From Halalkalibacter oceani (GTDB lineage Bacteria > Bacillota > Bacilli > Bacillales > Bacillaceae_D): 64,000 nt of DNA. Positions 36,237-46,954 of the stretch are shown here, piece by piece. The notes under the pieces were generated by a model, which worked only from the letters and a program-made list of their open reading frames with translations, was not told the origin of the DNA and made no database searches. The stretch is from assembly GCF_023715605.1 (NCBI RefSeq), contig NZ_JAMBOL010000003.1:310001-374000 (forward strand), in the 5' to 3' direction. Each line of letters begins with the position of its first letter. Position 1 is the stretch's first letter. Both the position numbers and the translations under genes were made by a program.

Positions 36237-37336
36237 TTTCCTTCCCCTCCAAATGAGTACTTGCTTTTCCTCAGCAGCCAAATAAAAAAGGGACCTCCGC
36301 ATAAGGCGGTGACGATGCCGATCGGCAGCTCCTGGGGCGCGACGACGAGGCGGGCGAATACATCGGCCCAAATAACGAAAATCGCCCCGGCAAGTGCACT
36401 GATCGGCAGGACTCGGCGATGATCCGAGCCAACGGTCAGCCGGACTAAATGAGGAATCATCAGGCCGACAAAGCCGATCGCCCCGCTCACCGCGACGACG
36501 ACGCCCGTCAGCAACGCCGTGATAACGATCATCCATTTGCGAAACCTGTCCATATCAACACCTAGCGTGCCGGCTGTTTCTTCTCCTAATAAAAGCAGAT
36601 TCAGCGGCCGGAACTGGACGAGCAAGCAAATCAGCCCGAGCGTGACGGCGATCACCGGAATAACCAGATGATCCCACCGTGCCCCGGCAAGGCTGCCCAT
36701 CATCCAGAACATCGCATCGCGAATCCCGCGCTCATTCGGACTTGAGATGACGATAAAGCTCGTGATCGCTGATAAAATCATCGAGACGACGACGCCGGCA
36801 AGCAAAAGCCGGGTCGTTGTCAGCCGTCCGGCGACATGGGCGAGCATATAGACGAGCAGCAGCGAGAATAGCGCGCCGAGAAACGCCGCTGTCGAAAGAG
36901 CATACTGACCGAACAGACCGAAGGCGCCAAACAGAATGACGAGCGTCGCCCCGACGGAAGCTCCTGACGAGATCCCCAAAATATACGGATCAGCGAGCGA
37001 GTTGCGAACCAGCGCCTGAATGACGACTCCGACGACGGCGAGCCCCGCGCCGACGACGATGCCAAGCAGCACGCGTGGAAAGCGGATATCCCAAATAATC
37101 CGCTCCTGCGCCAATGTCCAGTCCCCCTGGAAAGAGACCGGCAGCAGCGTCAGCTGATTCAGCGCGATTTTCCAGACGGTAAGCGGATGAATCGGCACCG
37201 GGCCGAGCATGACACCGAGCGTGACGGAGACGAATAACAGCAGAAACAGAATGAGAATGGCAGCCACAAGCGGAAAAGGCTTGCTCTTCGTTGGCCCTTC
37301 TTTGCTTTGAAACCGATTTTTCTCCTTACTCACCAT
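36233..37336 (-). CDS. ABC permease of the BtuC/FecCD family
   Basis: 367-residue permease with about ten membrane segments after a polar N-terminal tail of some 22 residues. Family marks are IRFPRVLLGIVVGAGLAVVG, NSLADPYILGISSGASVG and GFVGLMIPHLVRLTVGSDHR, the ATPase-coupling loop. It stands alone (no second permease), so the channel should be a homodimer as in BtuC. It lies 11 bases after the binding protein. Confidence 0.92.
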   Translation of the reverse strand: MVSKEKNRFQSKEGPTKSKPFPLVAAILILFLLLFVSVTLGVMLGPVPIHPLTVWKIALNQLTLLPVSFQGDWTLAQERIIWDIRFPRVLLGIVVGAGLAVVGVVIQALVRNSLADPYILGISSGASVGATLVILFGAFGLFGQYALSTAAFLGALFSLLLVYMLAHVAGRLTTTRLLLAGVVVSMILSAITSFIVISSPNERGIRDAMFWMMGSLAGARWDHLVIPVIAVTLGLICLLVQFRPLNLLLLGEETAGTLGVDMDRFRKWMIVITALLTGVVVAVSGAIGFVGLMIPHLVRLTVGSDHRRVLPISALAGAIFVIWADVFARLVVAPQELPIGIVTALCGGPFFIWLLRKSKYSFGGEGK

Positions 37337-37347
37337 ACCTCTCCTAT

Positions 37348-38313
37348 CTATTCGTTGTCATAAAATCCTTCCACAAGTGTTTCCAGGGCGAGCGCGATCC
37401 GCACCCCTTCCGCCGCCGTACTTAACGGCATGACGACGAAATGCTGATTTTGAACGGCAGTCGTATTGGCGAGCATCGGGTTTTCAAGCAGAAAATCAAT
37501 CTTCTCCTCAGCTGATGTCGTGCCGTAATCCATGATGACGATGATTTCCGGGTCACGCTCAACCACTTCCTCCCAGCTGACGTCCGGCCAGTGCTGCTCA
37601 AGCTCAGAAAAAATGTTCTCCCCGCCGGCGACGGTGATCAGCTCATTCAAAAAGTTCTGTCCAGCTGTTTTCGGCGTCGTGTCGCCGCTGTCAAACACAA
37701 ATACCCGCGCCGCTTCGTCAACCTCCGGAATGTCAGCCGTCAATTCAGCAATCCGTCCGTCGGTTTCAGCAATAAACTGTTCAGCTCGATCCTCCACTTG
37801 GAAAATCTCGGCGACATGGCGAATATCCGTGTAAATATCCTCGAGCGTTGGCGCCGTCTTCATTGACGATTCGTGCAAATACGGAATAATGCCATATTCA
37901 ATCAGCTCCTCCTGTGTCCCAAGACTGTCCTCGCGAAACGCGCTCGGCCAGCCGGCATAAGCGAAGTCAGGCTCGACCGCGAGAAACACCTCCTTCGATG
38001 GATAGGTGTCGGATAACACCTCGACCTGTTCATACGCCTCTTTGTACTCCGGCAGGATTTCATCATCCAAATAAGCGGTACCGACCATCCGGTCTTCAAG
38101 ACCGAGGGCGAGCATCACTTCGGTGACATGCTGATTCAGGCTGACCGCCCGCTGTGGCGATTCGCTCACTTCAAGCGTCATACCGTTATTTTCAATTTCA
38201 ATGACTTGTCCGCTCTCCTCTTCGGAAGCGGCCGGCTCTCCTTGATTACAGCCGGCGAGCAGCAAAACGAGACTAATGAGCACCCCGCTGTACCTCACGA
38301 TATTCAACTTCAT
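37348..38313 (-). CDS. ABC substrate-binding lipoprotein, BtuF/FecB type
   Basis: 321 residues. The lipobox LLLAGC puts the lipidated Cys at 22, followed by an acidic linker and a class III binding fold (SPQRAVSLNQHVTEVMLALGLEDRMVGTAYLDDEI; EPDFAYAGWPSAF; VFVFDSGDTTPKTAGQNFLNELITVAGGENIF). It follows cobA by 49 bases, so context suggests corrinoid uptake. Its own promoter with overlapping Fur boxes suggests iron. Both a vitamin B12 binder and a siderophore/heme binder are possible. Confidence 0.9.
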   Translation of the reverse strand: MKLNIVRYSGVLISLVLLLAGCNQGEPAASEEESGQVIEIENNGMTLEVSESPQRAVSLNQHVTEVMLALGLEDRMVGTAYLDDEILPEYKEAYEQVEVLSDTYPSKEVFLAVEPDFAYAGWPSAFREDSLGTQEELIEYGIIPYLHESSMKTAPTLEDIYTDIRHVAEIFQVEDRAEQFIAETDGRIAELTADIPEVDEAARVFVFDSGDTTPKTAGQNFLNELITVAGGENIFSELEQHWPDVSWEEVVERDPEIIVIMDYGTTSAEEKIDFLLENPMLANTTAVQNQHFVVMPLSTAAEGVRIALALETLVEGFYDNE

Positions 38314-38328
38314 TTCTTTCTCCCCTTA

Positions 38329-38355
38329 TGAAAATTATTATGAAAATCGTAATCA
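38329..38355 (-). promoter_or_regulatory. Two overlapping Fur-box-like sites before the ABC transporter
   Basis: On the plus strand TGAAAATTATTATGA (38329-38343) and TGAAAATCGTAATCA (38341-38355) are two 7-1-7 half-dyads sharing three bases. They match TGATAATNATTATCA at most positions and lie between the -10 of the candidate promoter and the binding-protein ATG. Confidence 0.65.
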
Positions 38356-38362
38356 TTACGTT

Positions 38363-39160
38363 TTATTTTACTTCATTTTTTGTTGATTGCAACTCTTTTT
38401 TTACAAAGTCATCCGCTGTAAACCAAGATAACGTTGGATAAAGTGAGGCTACCTCGCCGACGATAATGATCGACGGATTGCGGACGTCCGCCTGTCTGGC
38501 TTCTGTGACAAGCTGATTAAGCGGAGCGGCAATCACCCTCTGGTCGGCAAGCGTCCCCCATTCAATGATCGCCGCTGGCGAATCCGGGCTGCGCCCATAC
38601 TCAATCAGCCTGTCAACGATGTCCGGCAAGTTTTTCACTCCCATATAAAAGATGACCGTATCAATTCCGGTCGCAAGCGCCTGCCACCGTTCGGCCGACA
38701 GCTCCCCCCGCGCCGTATGACCGGTGACACAGGCAAATGACTGACCGAGTTCGCGATGCGTAACCGGAATTCCGGCATATAACGGTACGGCAAGCCCGGC
38801 GGTAATGCCCGGAACGATTTCATATGGAATGCCGTGTCTGCGGCAATGCTCCGCTTCTTCACCAACGCGGCCAAACACGCCCGGATCGCCGCCCTTTAAG
38901 CGGACGACGACCTTTCCAGCCCGCGCATAGGCGAGAATCAGTTCATTCAGCTCCTCCTGCCTGAGCGTATGATGATCGGGCAGCTTCCCGCAGTAGATTT
39001 TTTCACTGTCTTCCTTCGCATGCCGAAGCAGCTCCGGATTGGCAAGCCGGTCGTAGATCAGCACGTCAGCTTCCCGAATACATTCCAGGCCGCGGACGGT
39101 GATCAGCTTCGGATCACCCGGCCCTGCTCCGACAAAATAGACGATTCCAGCCTTGTTCAT
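38363..39160 (-). CDS. cobA: Uroporphyrinogen-III C-methyltransferase
   Basis: 265-residue tetrapyrrole methylase that methylates C2 and C7 of uroporphyrinogen III to give precorrin-2, the entry to cobalamin and siroheme. Marks are [47 protein letters not shown] and [23 protein letters not shown]. The frame opens at 39223, but the ATG at 39160 overlaps the cbiA stop (ATGA) and has GGGAGG nearby. There is no fused HemD or CysG dehydrogenase domain, so precorrin-2 oxidation must be done by an enzyme elsewhere. Confidence 0.95.
   Translation of the reverse strand: MNKAGIVYFVGAGPGDPKLITVRGLECIREADVLIYDRLANPELLRHAKEDSEKIYCGKLPDHHTLRQEELNELILAYARAGKVVVRLKGGDPGVFGRVGEEAEHCRRHGIPYEIVPGITAGLAVPLYAGIPVTHRELGQSFACVTGHTARGELSAERWQALATGIDTVIFYMGVKNLPDIVDRLIEYGRSPDSPAAIIEWGTLADQRVIAAPLNQLVTEARQADVRNPSIIIVGEVASLYPTLSWFTADDFVKKELQSTKNEVK
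38365..38392 (-). promoter_or_regulatory. Candidate sigma-A promoter inside the 3' end of cobA
   Basis: On the minus strand TTGCAA (38387-38392) and TAAAAT (38365-38370) with a 16-base spacer, overlapping the last codons of cobA. Together with the adjoining Fur-like sites it would start a separate iron-controlled transcript for the transporter set. Confidence 0.55.
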
Positions 39161-40557
39161 GATCCCATTTCCTCCCCTGCCTTTTGGCGGCGTTTCTGAT
39201 AGACGGCGCACGCTTCCACCCAATTTGGCGCAAGCTGCGGCGCCGAAGCAAAATGAAGATGGGTATAGCCGGCAACGAGCTGCTTCATCTGATAGCCTTC
39301 CTGCTTGCTGCCGCGGAGACCGTTCGTTTCATAAGCCGCCTTTTGCGGTCCGGAAAACGCAGCTGTCGAATAATGAAATTCATGGCCGCGTATGTGTTCG
39401 CCCCGCTTCAGCAGAAAGCAGTCTTCGAGCAAAGTCGCCTCACGATAGCCGAGCGCGGCGAGTCGCGCTTGCATGCGCACCTCCATCGGAATCAGCCCAA
39501 CCATCGGAAATGTCTCTCCCGCTGTCGTCGTCAGACTTTCTCCTAAATACATATAGCCGCCGCATTCGGCAAGCGTCGGCATCCCGCTGCTAACGGCTTC
39601 TCTGATCGCCTGCTTCAGTCCCGTATGACCGGCAAGCTCCTTTGCAAATTCTTCTGGAAAGCCGCCGCCGAGATAAAGCCCATCACAGTTTTCCGGCAAC
39701 GATTCAAGCTTCAGCGGGCTGAAAAAGACAAGCTCGGCCCCGGCCTGACGCAGCAGGGTGAAGTTTTCCTCGTAATAAAAATTAAACGCCGAATCATAGG
39801 CGACTGCGATTTTGACGCGGGGCTGCGGCATCGCCTGCTGAAAAAAATCCGTTTGTCGTTCGAGTAGCGGAGCCGCTTCGGCCTGCTGCTTCAAGAGTGA
39901 CAAATCGACCTGAGCGCTGATCACATCGGCCAGCCTCGTAAACAGCTGATCATGCTCGCCGCGCTCCAACGCGGGTATGAGACCGAGATGACGTTCGGGA
40001 ATCGCCGGAACATCGCCTTTTTTCAAGTAGCCGGCGACCGGAATGCCGCATTCTTGCTCGATCGCCTCCTTGCACATGTCGGCATGGCGGGCACTGCCTG
40101 CCTGATTGAGAATGACCGCCGTAATGGTAACCTCTTGATTGAGCGCCTGATAGCCTTTCACAATCGCCGCGGCGCTGCGAGCCATGCTGCTAATGTTGAC
40201 GACGAGCACGACCGGCGTTTTCAGCAAAATGCTAATGTCGGCACTGCTTCCTTCATCGCTCAGCGTTGACTTTCCATCATACAGCCCCATGACCCCTTCA
40301 ATCAGCGAAAGATCCGCTCCGCGGCTGCCTTCAAGGAAAATATCGGACACGAGCGGACGCGAAAGCATCCAGCTGTCCAGATTGCGGGAAATCCGCTTCG
40401 TCAACGCCGTATGATAGCTTGGGTCAATATAATCAGGACCGCATTTAAAGCCCTGAACGGTCAGCCCCTGGCGCTGAAATGCCGCCATCAGACCGAGTGT
40501 AATCGTCGTTTTTCCTACGCCGCTGTTCGTTCCGGCAATCAGTAAACGTGGCTGCAT
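39157..40557 (-). CDS. cbiA: Cobyrinic acid a,c-diamide synthase
   Basis: 466 residues. The N-terminal P-loop is [12 protein letters not shown], followed by the dethiobiotin-synthetase-like domain (GVMGLYDG), and the C-terminal class I glutamine amidotransferase-like domain has the nucleophile Cys in [13 protein letters not shown] and the [13 protein letters not shown] motif. It amidates the a and c side chains with glutamine and ATP. The ATG at 40557 is preferred over a GTG nine bases upstream for its spacing to AAGGGGTGAGG. Confidence 0.95.
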   Translation of the reverse strand: MQPRLLIAGTNSGVGKTTITLGLMAAFQRQGLTVQGFKCGPDYIDPSYHTALTKRISRNLDSWMLSRPLVSDIFLEGSRGADLSLIEGVMGLYDGKSTLSDEGSSADISILLKTPVVLVVNISSMARSAAAIVKGYQALNQEVTITAVILNQAGSARHADMCKEAIEQECGIPVAGYLKKGDVPAIPERHLGLIPALERGEHDQLFTRLADVISAQVDLSLLKQQAEAAPLLERQTDFFQQAMPQPRVKIAVAYDSAFNFYYEENFTLLRQAGAELVFFSPLKLESLPENCDGLYLGGGFPEEFAKELAGHTGLKQAIREAVSSGMPTLAECGGYMYLGESLTTTAGETFPMVGLIPMEVRMQARLAALGYREATLLEDCFLLKRGEHIRGHEFHYSTAAFSGPQKAAYETNGLRGSKQEGYQMKQLVAGYTHLHFASAPQLAPNWVEACAVYQKRRQKAGEEMGS

Positions 40558-40562
40558 CGGCC

Positions 40563-41651
40563 TCACCCCTTTTCTCCTTTTCGGGCAATCGAAATCGTCA
40601 CATTGCCGCTTTTCTTCTTTTCAAGCAGCAGCTGCCTGCTTTTTGCCGTCCGCAGCGCGGCCGGCTCACTGACGCCATAGGCTCCTGTGTAGCGAAACAC
40701 CGTTTCCGAAGGGTTCGGGAACGGAATTTCATTGAGTTCCTCCGGGCTGTAGCAAATAAACTCCCATTGAAATGTTTCACAGACGGCAAGCAGTCCGGCC
40801 TCATCCTTTTTCAAATCAATCGTGCTAATGCTCGCGACTGATTTTGGTGAGAGTTCCAGCTCCTGCAATGTCTCGAAAATCACCGCTTCAATTTCTTCCG
40901 CCGACGTTCCGCGGTTACAGCCGATCCCCAGGCAAAGTGTCTTCGGCCGGTAGAGCACACCCTTTGTCCGTAAAATGGTCATCCATTCTTCAGACAGCAG
41001 CCGGTCTGAAATGACGAGAGCGGCCTGGAAGCGGCCCGGCTCAGCATCCGCTAACGAGGAGACAAGCGTAAAGTGAGACGGCAGCGCTTTGTCATGCTTC
41101 CACCAGTGACGCTCCCCCGCTTCCTGGACGATCAACACCGGCTCTTCATTGACGATTGCCGCGCTGACCGGCGTCACAGCCTGCTCATCCTCAATCGTCC
41201 AGCCGAATTCCCGCCCGAATATGTCGACCGGAATTGTTTTTTGGACATCGGAAGCCGTCGTAATAACCGGGATCGCGCCAAGCAGTCCGGCAATCTCCTT
41301 CGTCAGCTCATTCGCTCCGCCGACATGGCCGGATAGCGCGCTGATCACAAATTGACCACGTTCATCGACGACGACGACAGCCGGATCGACTTTCTTTCCT
41401 TTCAAAATCGGAGCGATCATCCGGATGACGGCACCGAGCGAGATCACGATCACGAGTCCGTCATATTCGGCAAACAGCCGCGGCAGCTGAAGCTTGACCG
41501 AGCCTTCAAACAGCTGAAAGCCCTTTTCTTCCTCATCCCCGTAAGCATGCTTCGTCATATAGTACAGGTCGGCATCCGGACGCTTTTGCCAAAGCTGGCG
41601 AATCAGTTCGGTGCCATGCTTCGTGATGGCGACAAAAGCGATCTTATCCAT
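40563..41651 (-). CDS. cbiG: Cobalt-precorrin-5A hydrolase
   Basis: 362 residues, the CbiG three-part layout: N-terminal domain ([16 protein letters not shown]), the middle domain ([35 protein letters not shown]) and the C-terminal domain ([47 protein letters not shown]). It opens the delta-lactone and removes the C20 carbon as acetaldehyde in the early-cobalt pathway. The ATG at 41651 overlaps the end of cbiF by eight bases. Confidence 0.95.
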   Translation of the reverse strand: MDKIAFVAITKHGTELIRQLWQKRPDADLYYMTKHAYGDEEEKGFQLFEGSVKLQLPRLFAEYDGLVIVISLGAVIRMIAPILKGKKVDPAVVVVDERGQFVISALSGHVGGANELTKEIAGLLGAIPVITTASDVQKTIPVDIFGREFGWTIEDEQAVTPVSAAIVNEEPVLIVQEAGERHWWKHDKALPSHFTLVSSLADAEPGRFQAALVISDRLLSEEWMTILRTKGVLYRPKTLCLGIGCNRGTSAEEIEAVIFETLQELELSPKSVASISTIDLKKDEAGLLAVCETFQWEFICYSPEELNEIPFPNPSETVFRYTGAYGVSEPAALRTAKSRQLLLEKKKSGNVTISIARKGEKG

Positions 41652-42438
41652 TGGCCGGCTCCCCTTTCCGAAAGCCGTGCGTAAATGTTTTGTCATAGAG
41701 CTTTGATTCGTATTTGCCACGCTGTTCGAGCAATGCTTGATCCGCGGCCTTGCTGATGATCACCATTGCCTGCTTGCGGATGCCGGCTTTGCGCATCTCC
41801 TCATCCACCGTGCCGAGCGTCGCCCGGACAATTTTCTGATCAGGCCATGTCGCCTTGTAGACAACGACGACGGCGTCGGATTCCTTCCAGCCGGCAGCCA
41901 AGCATTCGCGCACGACTTTTTTCATCAACGTCGCACTTAAAAACAGGGCGAGCGAGCATTGATGCTTGGCGAGGTCGATCAGCTGCTCTCCTTCCGGCAT
42001 CGGCGTCCGTCCTTCCGCCCGCGTCAATATGACGGATTGCGTCAGCTCCGGTATAGTCAGCTCAATACCGGCCGCGGCAGCCGAGGCGAAGACCGAGCTG
42101 ACACCGGGAATGATCTCATAGCCGATGCCGCGCTCCTTCAAGTAGGTCATCTGCTCAAAAATCGCACCGTAGACGGCCGGATCGCCGGTATGGACGCGCG
42201 CGACACTGTGCCCCTTTTCCACTTCCGAGGCGATGATTTCGATGATTTCCTCCAAATGCATCCCGGCCGTCTTGATTACAGCTGCTTCCGGCTTTGCCTG
42301 CTCCATCAGCGCCGGGTTGACGAGCGAGTCGGTGTACAGCAGGACATCAGCCTCCTGCAAAATCTTCTGGCCCTTCACGGTAATTAAGTCGGGATCACCG
42401 GGTCCGGCGCCGACGATATACACTTTCGCTTCAAGCAT
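41644..42438 (-). CDS. cbiF: Cobalt-precorrin-4 C11-methyltransferase
   Basis: 264-residue tetrapyrrole methylase: [22 protein letters not shown] with the SAM loop, YTDSLVN, VARVHTGDPAVYGAIFEQM and PGVSSVFASAAAAGIELTIPE, all diagnostic of CbiF/CobM. It adds the C11 methyl group. The ATG at 42438 lies 10 bases after AAAGGA and inside the end of cbiL. Confidence 0.95.
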   Translation of the reverse strand: MLEAKVYIVGAGPGDPDLITVKGQKILQEADVLLYTDSLVNPALMEQAKPEAAVIKTAGMHLEEIIEIIASEVEKGHSVARVHTGDPAVYGAIFEQMTYLKERGIGYEIIPGVSSVFASAAAAGIELTIPELTQSVILTRAEGRTPMPEGEQLIDLAKHQCSLALFLSATLMKKVVRECLAAGWKESDAVVVVYKATWPDQKIVRATLGTVDEEMRKAGIRKQAMVIISKAADQALLEQRGKYESKLYDKTFTHGFRKGEPANG

Positions 42439-43156
42439 GAACGCCACATCCTTTGCGCACGAGCATCAGCGTTAAATATTCCAGCTCTGCGGTTTTTAAT
42501 TCCGTCACATCACGCCAAATGTATTCCTCGGACGAAGTGACCTTCGTTGCGACCGCCGCATCCTGCACGAGGTCAAGCTCCTCGAGCAGCTCGATCATCA
42601 TCGGCAACACCTTCGCGACCTTGATAAAGACAAGCCCGTCATGGTCCAGCAGCGCCTTTTTCATCTGCTGGCGATCTTCGGTTGCCGGAATGACCGCCAT
42701 CCAGTCATCGCCGTCCGCCAGTGGAATGCCAAGCTGTGACGCCACGCCATTGACCGAGGAAATGCCGGGAATCGACTTGATCGGCACCTCAGGATAGGTC
42801 GCCTTCATCGTCCGCTGCAAATGAATAAATGTACTGTAAAGCATCGGATCGCCCTCTGTCACGAAAGCGACGGTTTTACCGACGGACACATGGGCATAAA
42901 TCTCAGCGGTAATTTGCTGCCATTGCTCCGTCAGCACAGCCTGATCCTTCGTCATCGGAAAGACGAGGCCGAGCATCTCTTTTTTGTTCATGTCGACAAA
43001 CGCTTCAATAATTTGATGGGCGTAGCTTTTACTGCCCTTTCTTTTCTTCGGATAAGCGACAACATCAGCCTCCTGCAGCATCCGATACGCTTTTAACGTA
43101 ATTAGCTCCGGATCGCCAGGGCCGACACCGACACCGTACACTTCACCTGTTGCCAT
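42431..43156 (-). CDS. cbiL: Cobalt-precorrin-2 C20-methyltransferase
   Basis: 241-residue tetrapyrrole methylase: [49 protein letters not shown] and [24 protein letters not shown], typical of CbiL/CobI. It methylates C20 of cobalt-factor II / precorrin-2. The start overlaps the end of cbiET by 14 bases. Confidence 0.95.
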   Translation of the reverse strand: MATGEVYGVGVGPGDPELITLKAYRMLQEADVVAYPKKRKGSKSYAHQIIEAFVDMNKKEMLGLVFPMTKDQAVLTEQWQQITAEIYAHVSVGKTVAFVTEGDPMLYSTFIHLQRTMKATYPEVPIKSIPGISSVNGVASQLGIPLADGDDWMAVIPATEDRQQMKKALLDHDGLVFIKVAKVLPMMIELLEELDLVQDAAVATKVTSSEEYIWRDVTELKTAELEYLTLMLVRKGCGVHA

Positions 43157-44363
43157 CTGTCTCCTCCTTCGTTGCTGTCAGAATATAAATCGGATTTAAC
43201 GCATCAAATCTTGTCATATGTAAAATCGGCTTGCTCCGGGACAGCTGGGCAAGTGTCATCTCAAGCGCAAGTCCTGCCTCCTTGAAAGCGGTCTGTGCTG
43301 TCGCCAGCGTTTCGACCGTCACGGCGTTCAGCACAATCCGGCCTCCCGCTTTTAACCGTTCCGCACAGGTTCTAATAATTTCCGGCAGCTCTCCTCCCGT
43401 CCCGCCGATAAAGACGGCATCCGGATCGGGCCAGCTGTCAAGCTGCGCCGGCGCTTTGCCATGAACAACGGTAAAATCGGTGCGAAATGTTTTCATATTT
43501 TCATAGCAATTGGCCAGATCGGCTTCGTTTTTCTCAATCGCAAACACTTGCCCTTCTGTCGCAATCCGCGCCGCTTCGATCGCGACCGAGCCTGTACATG
43601 TGCCGATATCCCAGACAGTGCTCGTTTTCGTCAGCTTCAGCGCGGCGATGCTGAGCGTGCGCACTTCTTTTTTTGTAATCAAGCCTTTATCCGGCTTGCG
43701 CTGCCTGAAAAGATGATCATCGATCCCGAGCGGAAACGAAGGCGCCTTTCCGGTCTGCTTCAGGATCACAAGATTGAGCGGATGCGCTTCGTAGCGCGTA
43801 AGCTCGTCCAGCTCAAACCAGCCTGTTTTCTCATTAGCGCCACCGAGCGCCTCCGCTACGAACGCTTTGTATTCGCTCATGCCATAGTCGAGCAAATAGG
43901 CGGCGATTGCTGCCGGGCTGTTCGTTTCATCCGTCAGCAGACAAACCTTCTTCTGCCCGTCGATTTTTTGCGCCAGTCCTTTCATCGCCCGTCCGTGTAC
44001 GCTAAGAAACGTCGCATCATGCCAGCTTTCCTGCATTTTTGCAAAACCGGCCTGAATCGAGCTAAGCGCCGGATAGAGTTCAATCTTCGGTACTTTCTTC
44101 GCCAAATAGCCGCCAATCCCGTAAAAAAGCGGATCACCTGAAGCGAGAATGACCGTTTTTTTGTCGGTTTCGAGCAGGCGTTCAACCGTCGCCTTCAAAC
44201 CGCCTTTCAGTCCGATTTTCTCCCCCTGATAACCGGGAAAGAACGCCAGCTGGCGCTCGCCGCCGACGAGCCTCTCGCTTTCGTCTACCCATTGCTGATA
44301 GAGCGCCGGCCAGGCAGCCGGGCCCTGCTCACTCATGCCAATGACCTTCATTGTCGCGGCCAT
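43143..44363 (-). CDS. cbiET: Fused cobalt-precorrin-7 C5 / precorrin-6B C15 methyltransferase (decarboxylating), CbiET
   Basis: 406 residues. The N-terminal half is a tetrapyrrole methylase of the CbiE type ([45 protein letters not shown]). The C-terminal half (from about 215) is CbiT, a Rossmann methyltransferase with [18 protein letters not shown] as SAM-binding motif. It methylates C5 and C15 and decarboxylates ring C. The fusion is the same as CobL and B. megaterium CbiET. The start overlaps cbiD by 16 bases. Confidence 0.95.
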   Translation of the reverse strand: MAATMKVIGMSEQGPAAWPALYQQWVDESERLVGGERQLAFFPGYQGEKIGLKGGLKATVERLLETDKKTVILASGDPLFYGIGGYLAKKVPKIELYPALSSIQAGFAKMQESWHDATFLSVHGRAMKGLAQKIDGQKKVCLLTDETNSPAAIAAYLLDYGMSEYKAFVAEALGGANEKTGWFELDELTRYEAHPLNLVILKQTGKAPSFPLGIDDHLFRQRKPDKGLITKKEVRTLSIAALKLTKTSTVWDIGTCTGSVAIEAARIATEGQVFAIEKNEADLANCYENMKTFRTDFTVVHGKAPAQLDSWPDPDAVFIGGTGGELPEIIRTCAERLKAGGRIVLNAVTVETLATAQTAFKEAGLALEMTLAQLSRSKPILHMTRFDALNPIYILTATKEETDGNR

Positions 44364-45457
44364 CTCACCGCCTCCCTTCCTAATAGCTCATTTTTCATCG
44401 TCAACAGAATCGTTTCAATCGTCAGCCCGCCGTTCACTTCCTGCAACCCGGCCTCTGATGCATAGCGGCACAAGCGCTGAAAGAAGTCAGCATATCCTGC
44501 CTCATCGAGCATCGTCCCGACCTGAGAGGCGGTATTCGCCCGCAAAATCTCCTGCTGAAGCTCCGGCGGGACTCCACTTTCCGCGGCGACCTTGGCGAGA
44601 AATTCAAAGCTGACCGGAGCGCTTTTCGAATGGACCATCATCACGCCCTGGGCGACTTTTGAAAATTTCCCCATCATCCCGACGAGGGTCACCTGCTTCA
44701 TCCGTTTCGCCTTGCACTGCTTTAACGTAAAGCCGACAAAATCACCCATTTCGATAAACGCTTCTTCCGGGGCATCCGGGAAAAGCTCCATCGCATATTT
44801 TTCACTCCGTCCGCCCGTCGAGCAGATGACATGCTCGCAGCCGCTTTCCTTGGCGACCTGCAGCGCCTGGGCGATGCTTGCGCGAAACGCCGAAGTCGAA
44901 AACGGCACGACCGTTCCCCTCGTACCGAGAATCGAAATGCCGCCGATAATGCCGAGCCGGCTGTTTAACGTTTTCTTGGCGATTTCCTCTCCATCCGGCA
45001 CGGAAATGATGATCGAAATGCCCTGCTCGACGCCGGTCTCCTCCAGCACGTCCTCTGCAACCTCAAACAGCATCCGGCGCGGCACAGGGTTAATCGCCGC
45101 TTCCCCGACCGCCACCGGTAGCCCCGGCTTCGTTACCCGGCCGACGCCGACGCCGCCATCAAGCTTAATGCCAGGCGCGCTCTCCCAGGCGACACGCGAC
45201 ACGATTCGCGCACCGTGTGTCGCATCGGGATCGTCGCCGCCATCTTTAATGATCGCCGCCTCGGCATACTGCTCGGTAAATTGAACAGACTCCATTTGAA
45301 AGGTGACAATTTCTTTATTCGGCAGCTTGATCGTCGCTTCGTTAACCGCTTTTTGCGTAATCAAGCTAAGAAGCGCCGCCTTCGTCGCCGCCGTTGCGTT
45401 GGAGCCTGTCGTATAGCCATGCCGCAGCTGCTTTGTTTCCTTTTGCCCGCTTGCCAT
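44348..45457 (-). CDS. cbiD: Cobalt-precorrin-5B C1-methyltransferase
   Basis: 369 residues with the CbiD marks [19 protein letters not shown] at the N-terminus, [14 protein letters not shown], and [21 protein letters not shown] plus [11 protein letters not shown] in the centre. It adds the C1 methyl group with SAM; it is unrelated in fold to the tetrapyrrole methylases. Located between cbiC (four bases upstream) and cbiET. Confidence 0.96.
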   Translation of the reverse strand: MASGQKETKQLRHGYTTGSNATAATKAALLSLITQKAVNEATIKLPNKEIVTFQMESVQFTEQYAEAAIIKDGGDDPDATHGARIVSRVAWESAPGIKLDGGVGVGRVTKPGLPVAVGEAAINPVPRRMLFEVAEDVLEETGVEQGISIIISVPDGEEIAKKTLNSRLGIIGGISILGTRGTVVPFSTSAFRASIAQALQVAKESGCEHVICSTGGRSEKYAMELFPDAPEEAFIEMGDFVGFTLKQCKAKRMKQVTLVGMMGKFSKVAQGVMMVHSKSAPVSFEFLAKVAAESGVPPELQQEILRANTASQVGTMLDEAGYADFFQRLCRYASEAGLQEVNGGLTIETILLTMKNELLGREAVRWPRQ

Positions 45458-45461
45458 CTTT

Positions 45462-46112
45462 TCAGCCTTGCTGCTCCGCCATTAAGGAAATCGCGTTGAT
45501 CGCGGCCACGGTTACCGGACTGCCGCCTTTTCTGCCAACGTTCGTAATAAACGGCAGATCAAGCTTCGCCAGCTCCTCCTTCGATTCGGCCGCCGAGACA
45601 AAGCCGACCGGCATTCCGACGATCAGCGCCGGCTTTGCTTCCCCGTTTTTCACGAGGCGAATCAATTCAAGCAGCGCGGTCGGCGCGTTTCCAATCGCGA
45701 AAATGCCGCCCTCCGCCAGCTTGACCGCCTTGCGCGTCGCCACGATTGCTCTCGTCGTGTTGAGCCGCTTCGCTTCCTCGATCACATCGGGATCGGAAAT
45801 ATGAACGTGAACGCTTCCGCCAAACTTTTCGATCCGCGGCTTGCTGATGCCGCTTTGAATCATTTGCACATCGGCGATTACCTTGCAGCCAGAACGGATC
45901 GCCGCCACGCCGGCGCGTACTGCGTCAGGATGAAAGAGCACGCTTCGCCCAAGCTCGAAATCGGCCGAGGCGTGGATCACCCGCTGGACGACGGGGTACT
46001 GCTCGTCGGTAAAGGAATGCTCGCCAAGCTCCTCGGTAATCATCTGAAAGCTCTTTCCTTCAATCTCCTGCGGTTGTACGGTCAACGGTTTAAATTCTGT
46101 TTTGAAATCCAT
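45462..46112 (-). CDS. cbiC: Precorrin-8X / cobalt-precorrin-8 methylmutase
   Basis: 216 residues of the CbiC/CobH family. The catalytic histidine is in VVQRVIHASADFE; DVQMIQSGISK, IVATRKAVKLAEGGIFAIGNAPTAL and VGMPVGFVSAAESKEEL are family marks. It moves the methyl group from C11 to C12, forming cobyrinic acid. Directly adjacent to cbiJ with no intergenic base. Confidence 0.96.
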   Translation of the reverse strand: MDFKTEFKPLTVQPQEIEGKSFQMITEELGEHSFTDEQYPVVQRVIHASADFELGRSVLFHPDAVRAGVAAIRSGCKVIADVQMIQSGISKPRIEKFGGSVHVHISDPDVIEEAKRLNTTRAIVATRKAVKLAEGGIFAIGNAPTALLELIRLVKNGEAKPALIVGMPVGFVSAAESKEELAKLDLPFITNVGRKGGSPVTVAAINAISLMAEQQG

Positions 46113-46886
46113 TTATTTTCCCTCCATCAGCTTAGTGACTGTTGCTACAACATCTTCCTTCGTATGAACGAGATCGTGGACATCCTGCTTCGGTCGCTCG
46201 ATAACGATCACCTCTAAGCCAAGCTCCCTGGCGGCTTCCAGCTTCTCATCGACCGAGCCGACCTTGCCGCTTTCCTTCGTGATGACGAGGGTGACGCCGA
46301 ACTGGCGATAAAGCGCCTTGTTAAGCTCCTTTGAAAAAGGACCCTGCATCGCGACGATGTTTTTTTGCTCAATGCCCAGTTGTTCACAGCGCTCCATATT
46401 GTCCTTGCGCGGCAGCATCCGCGCGATCATCCGTAGGTCAGGCAGCTCGAGCAGCTTGTCCGCGAAGACAGCGAGCGTCTTGCTGCCGGTCGTCAGCATA
46501 ACGACCCCTTTATGCTGACTCGCAAGCTCAGCTGCCTCGGCGTAGTCCGCGACGAAGCTGATCCGCTCATCCTCGGCAATTTCGCTCGCCTGCCGCTCAA
46601 ACCGGACATAAGGAATGCCTGCCTGTTCCGCGGCCGCGTGCGCATTTTTTGAAGCCTCCTCGGCAAAAGGATGGGTCGCATCGACAAGGAGAGAAATGTG
46701 CTTTTCCTGCAAAAGCGCCGTCATTTCCTCGATCGTCAGGCGGCCGACGCGCACCGGAATTCCGGCCTCGCTGATGCTTGCCGCCCCGCTCTCCGTCACG
46801 ACGCTCGCCAATAACGGATAGCCCGCATCCTTTAAGGCGATGGCCACTTCGCGCGCATCACTCGTTCCTGCCATAATAAAGATCAT
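46113..46886 (-). CDS. cbiJ: Cobalt-precorrin-6A reductase
   Basis: 257 residues: IFIMAGTSDAREVAIALKDAGYPLLASVVTESGA at the start, LLVDATHPFAEEASKNAHAAAEQAGIPYVRFER, and MLTTGSKTLAVF, all typical of CbiJ/CobK. It reduces the macrocycle of (cobalt-)precorrin-6A with NAD(P)H. It follows cbiX by 68 bases. Confidence 0.95.
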   Translation of the reverse strand: MIFIMAGTSDAREVAIALKDAGYPLLASVVTESGAASISEAGIPVRVGRLTIEEMTALLQEKHISLLVDATHPFAEEASKNAHAAAEQAGIPYVRFERQASEIAEDERISFVADYAEAAELASQHKGVVMLTTGSKTLAVFADKLLELPDLRMIARMLPRKDNMERCEQLGIEQKNIVAMQGPFSKELNKALYRQFGVTLVITKESGKVGSVDEKLEAARELGLEVIVIERPKQDVHDLVHTKEDVVATVTKLMEGK

Positions 46887-46954
46887 CCGCTTTCACCTCT
46901 CTTTTGCAGATTTGTTTTGCAAGACCCGCATCCACCTATGAAAGCAAATGCGTT

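Noticed and set aside
35439-36536. A 365-residue form of the ABC ATPase
   Set aside because: The first 100 codons are the permease gene read in another frame. The ATG at 36236 gives the normal family length and the ATGA overlap.
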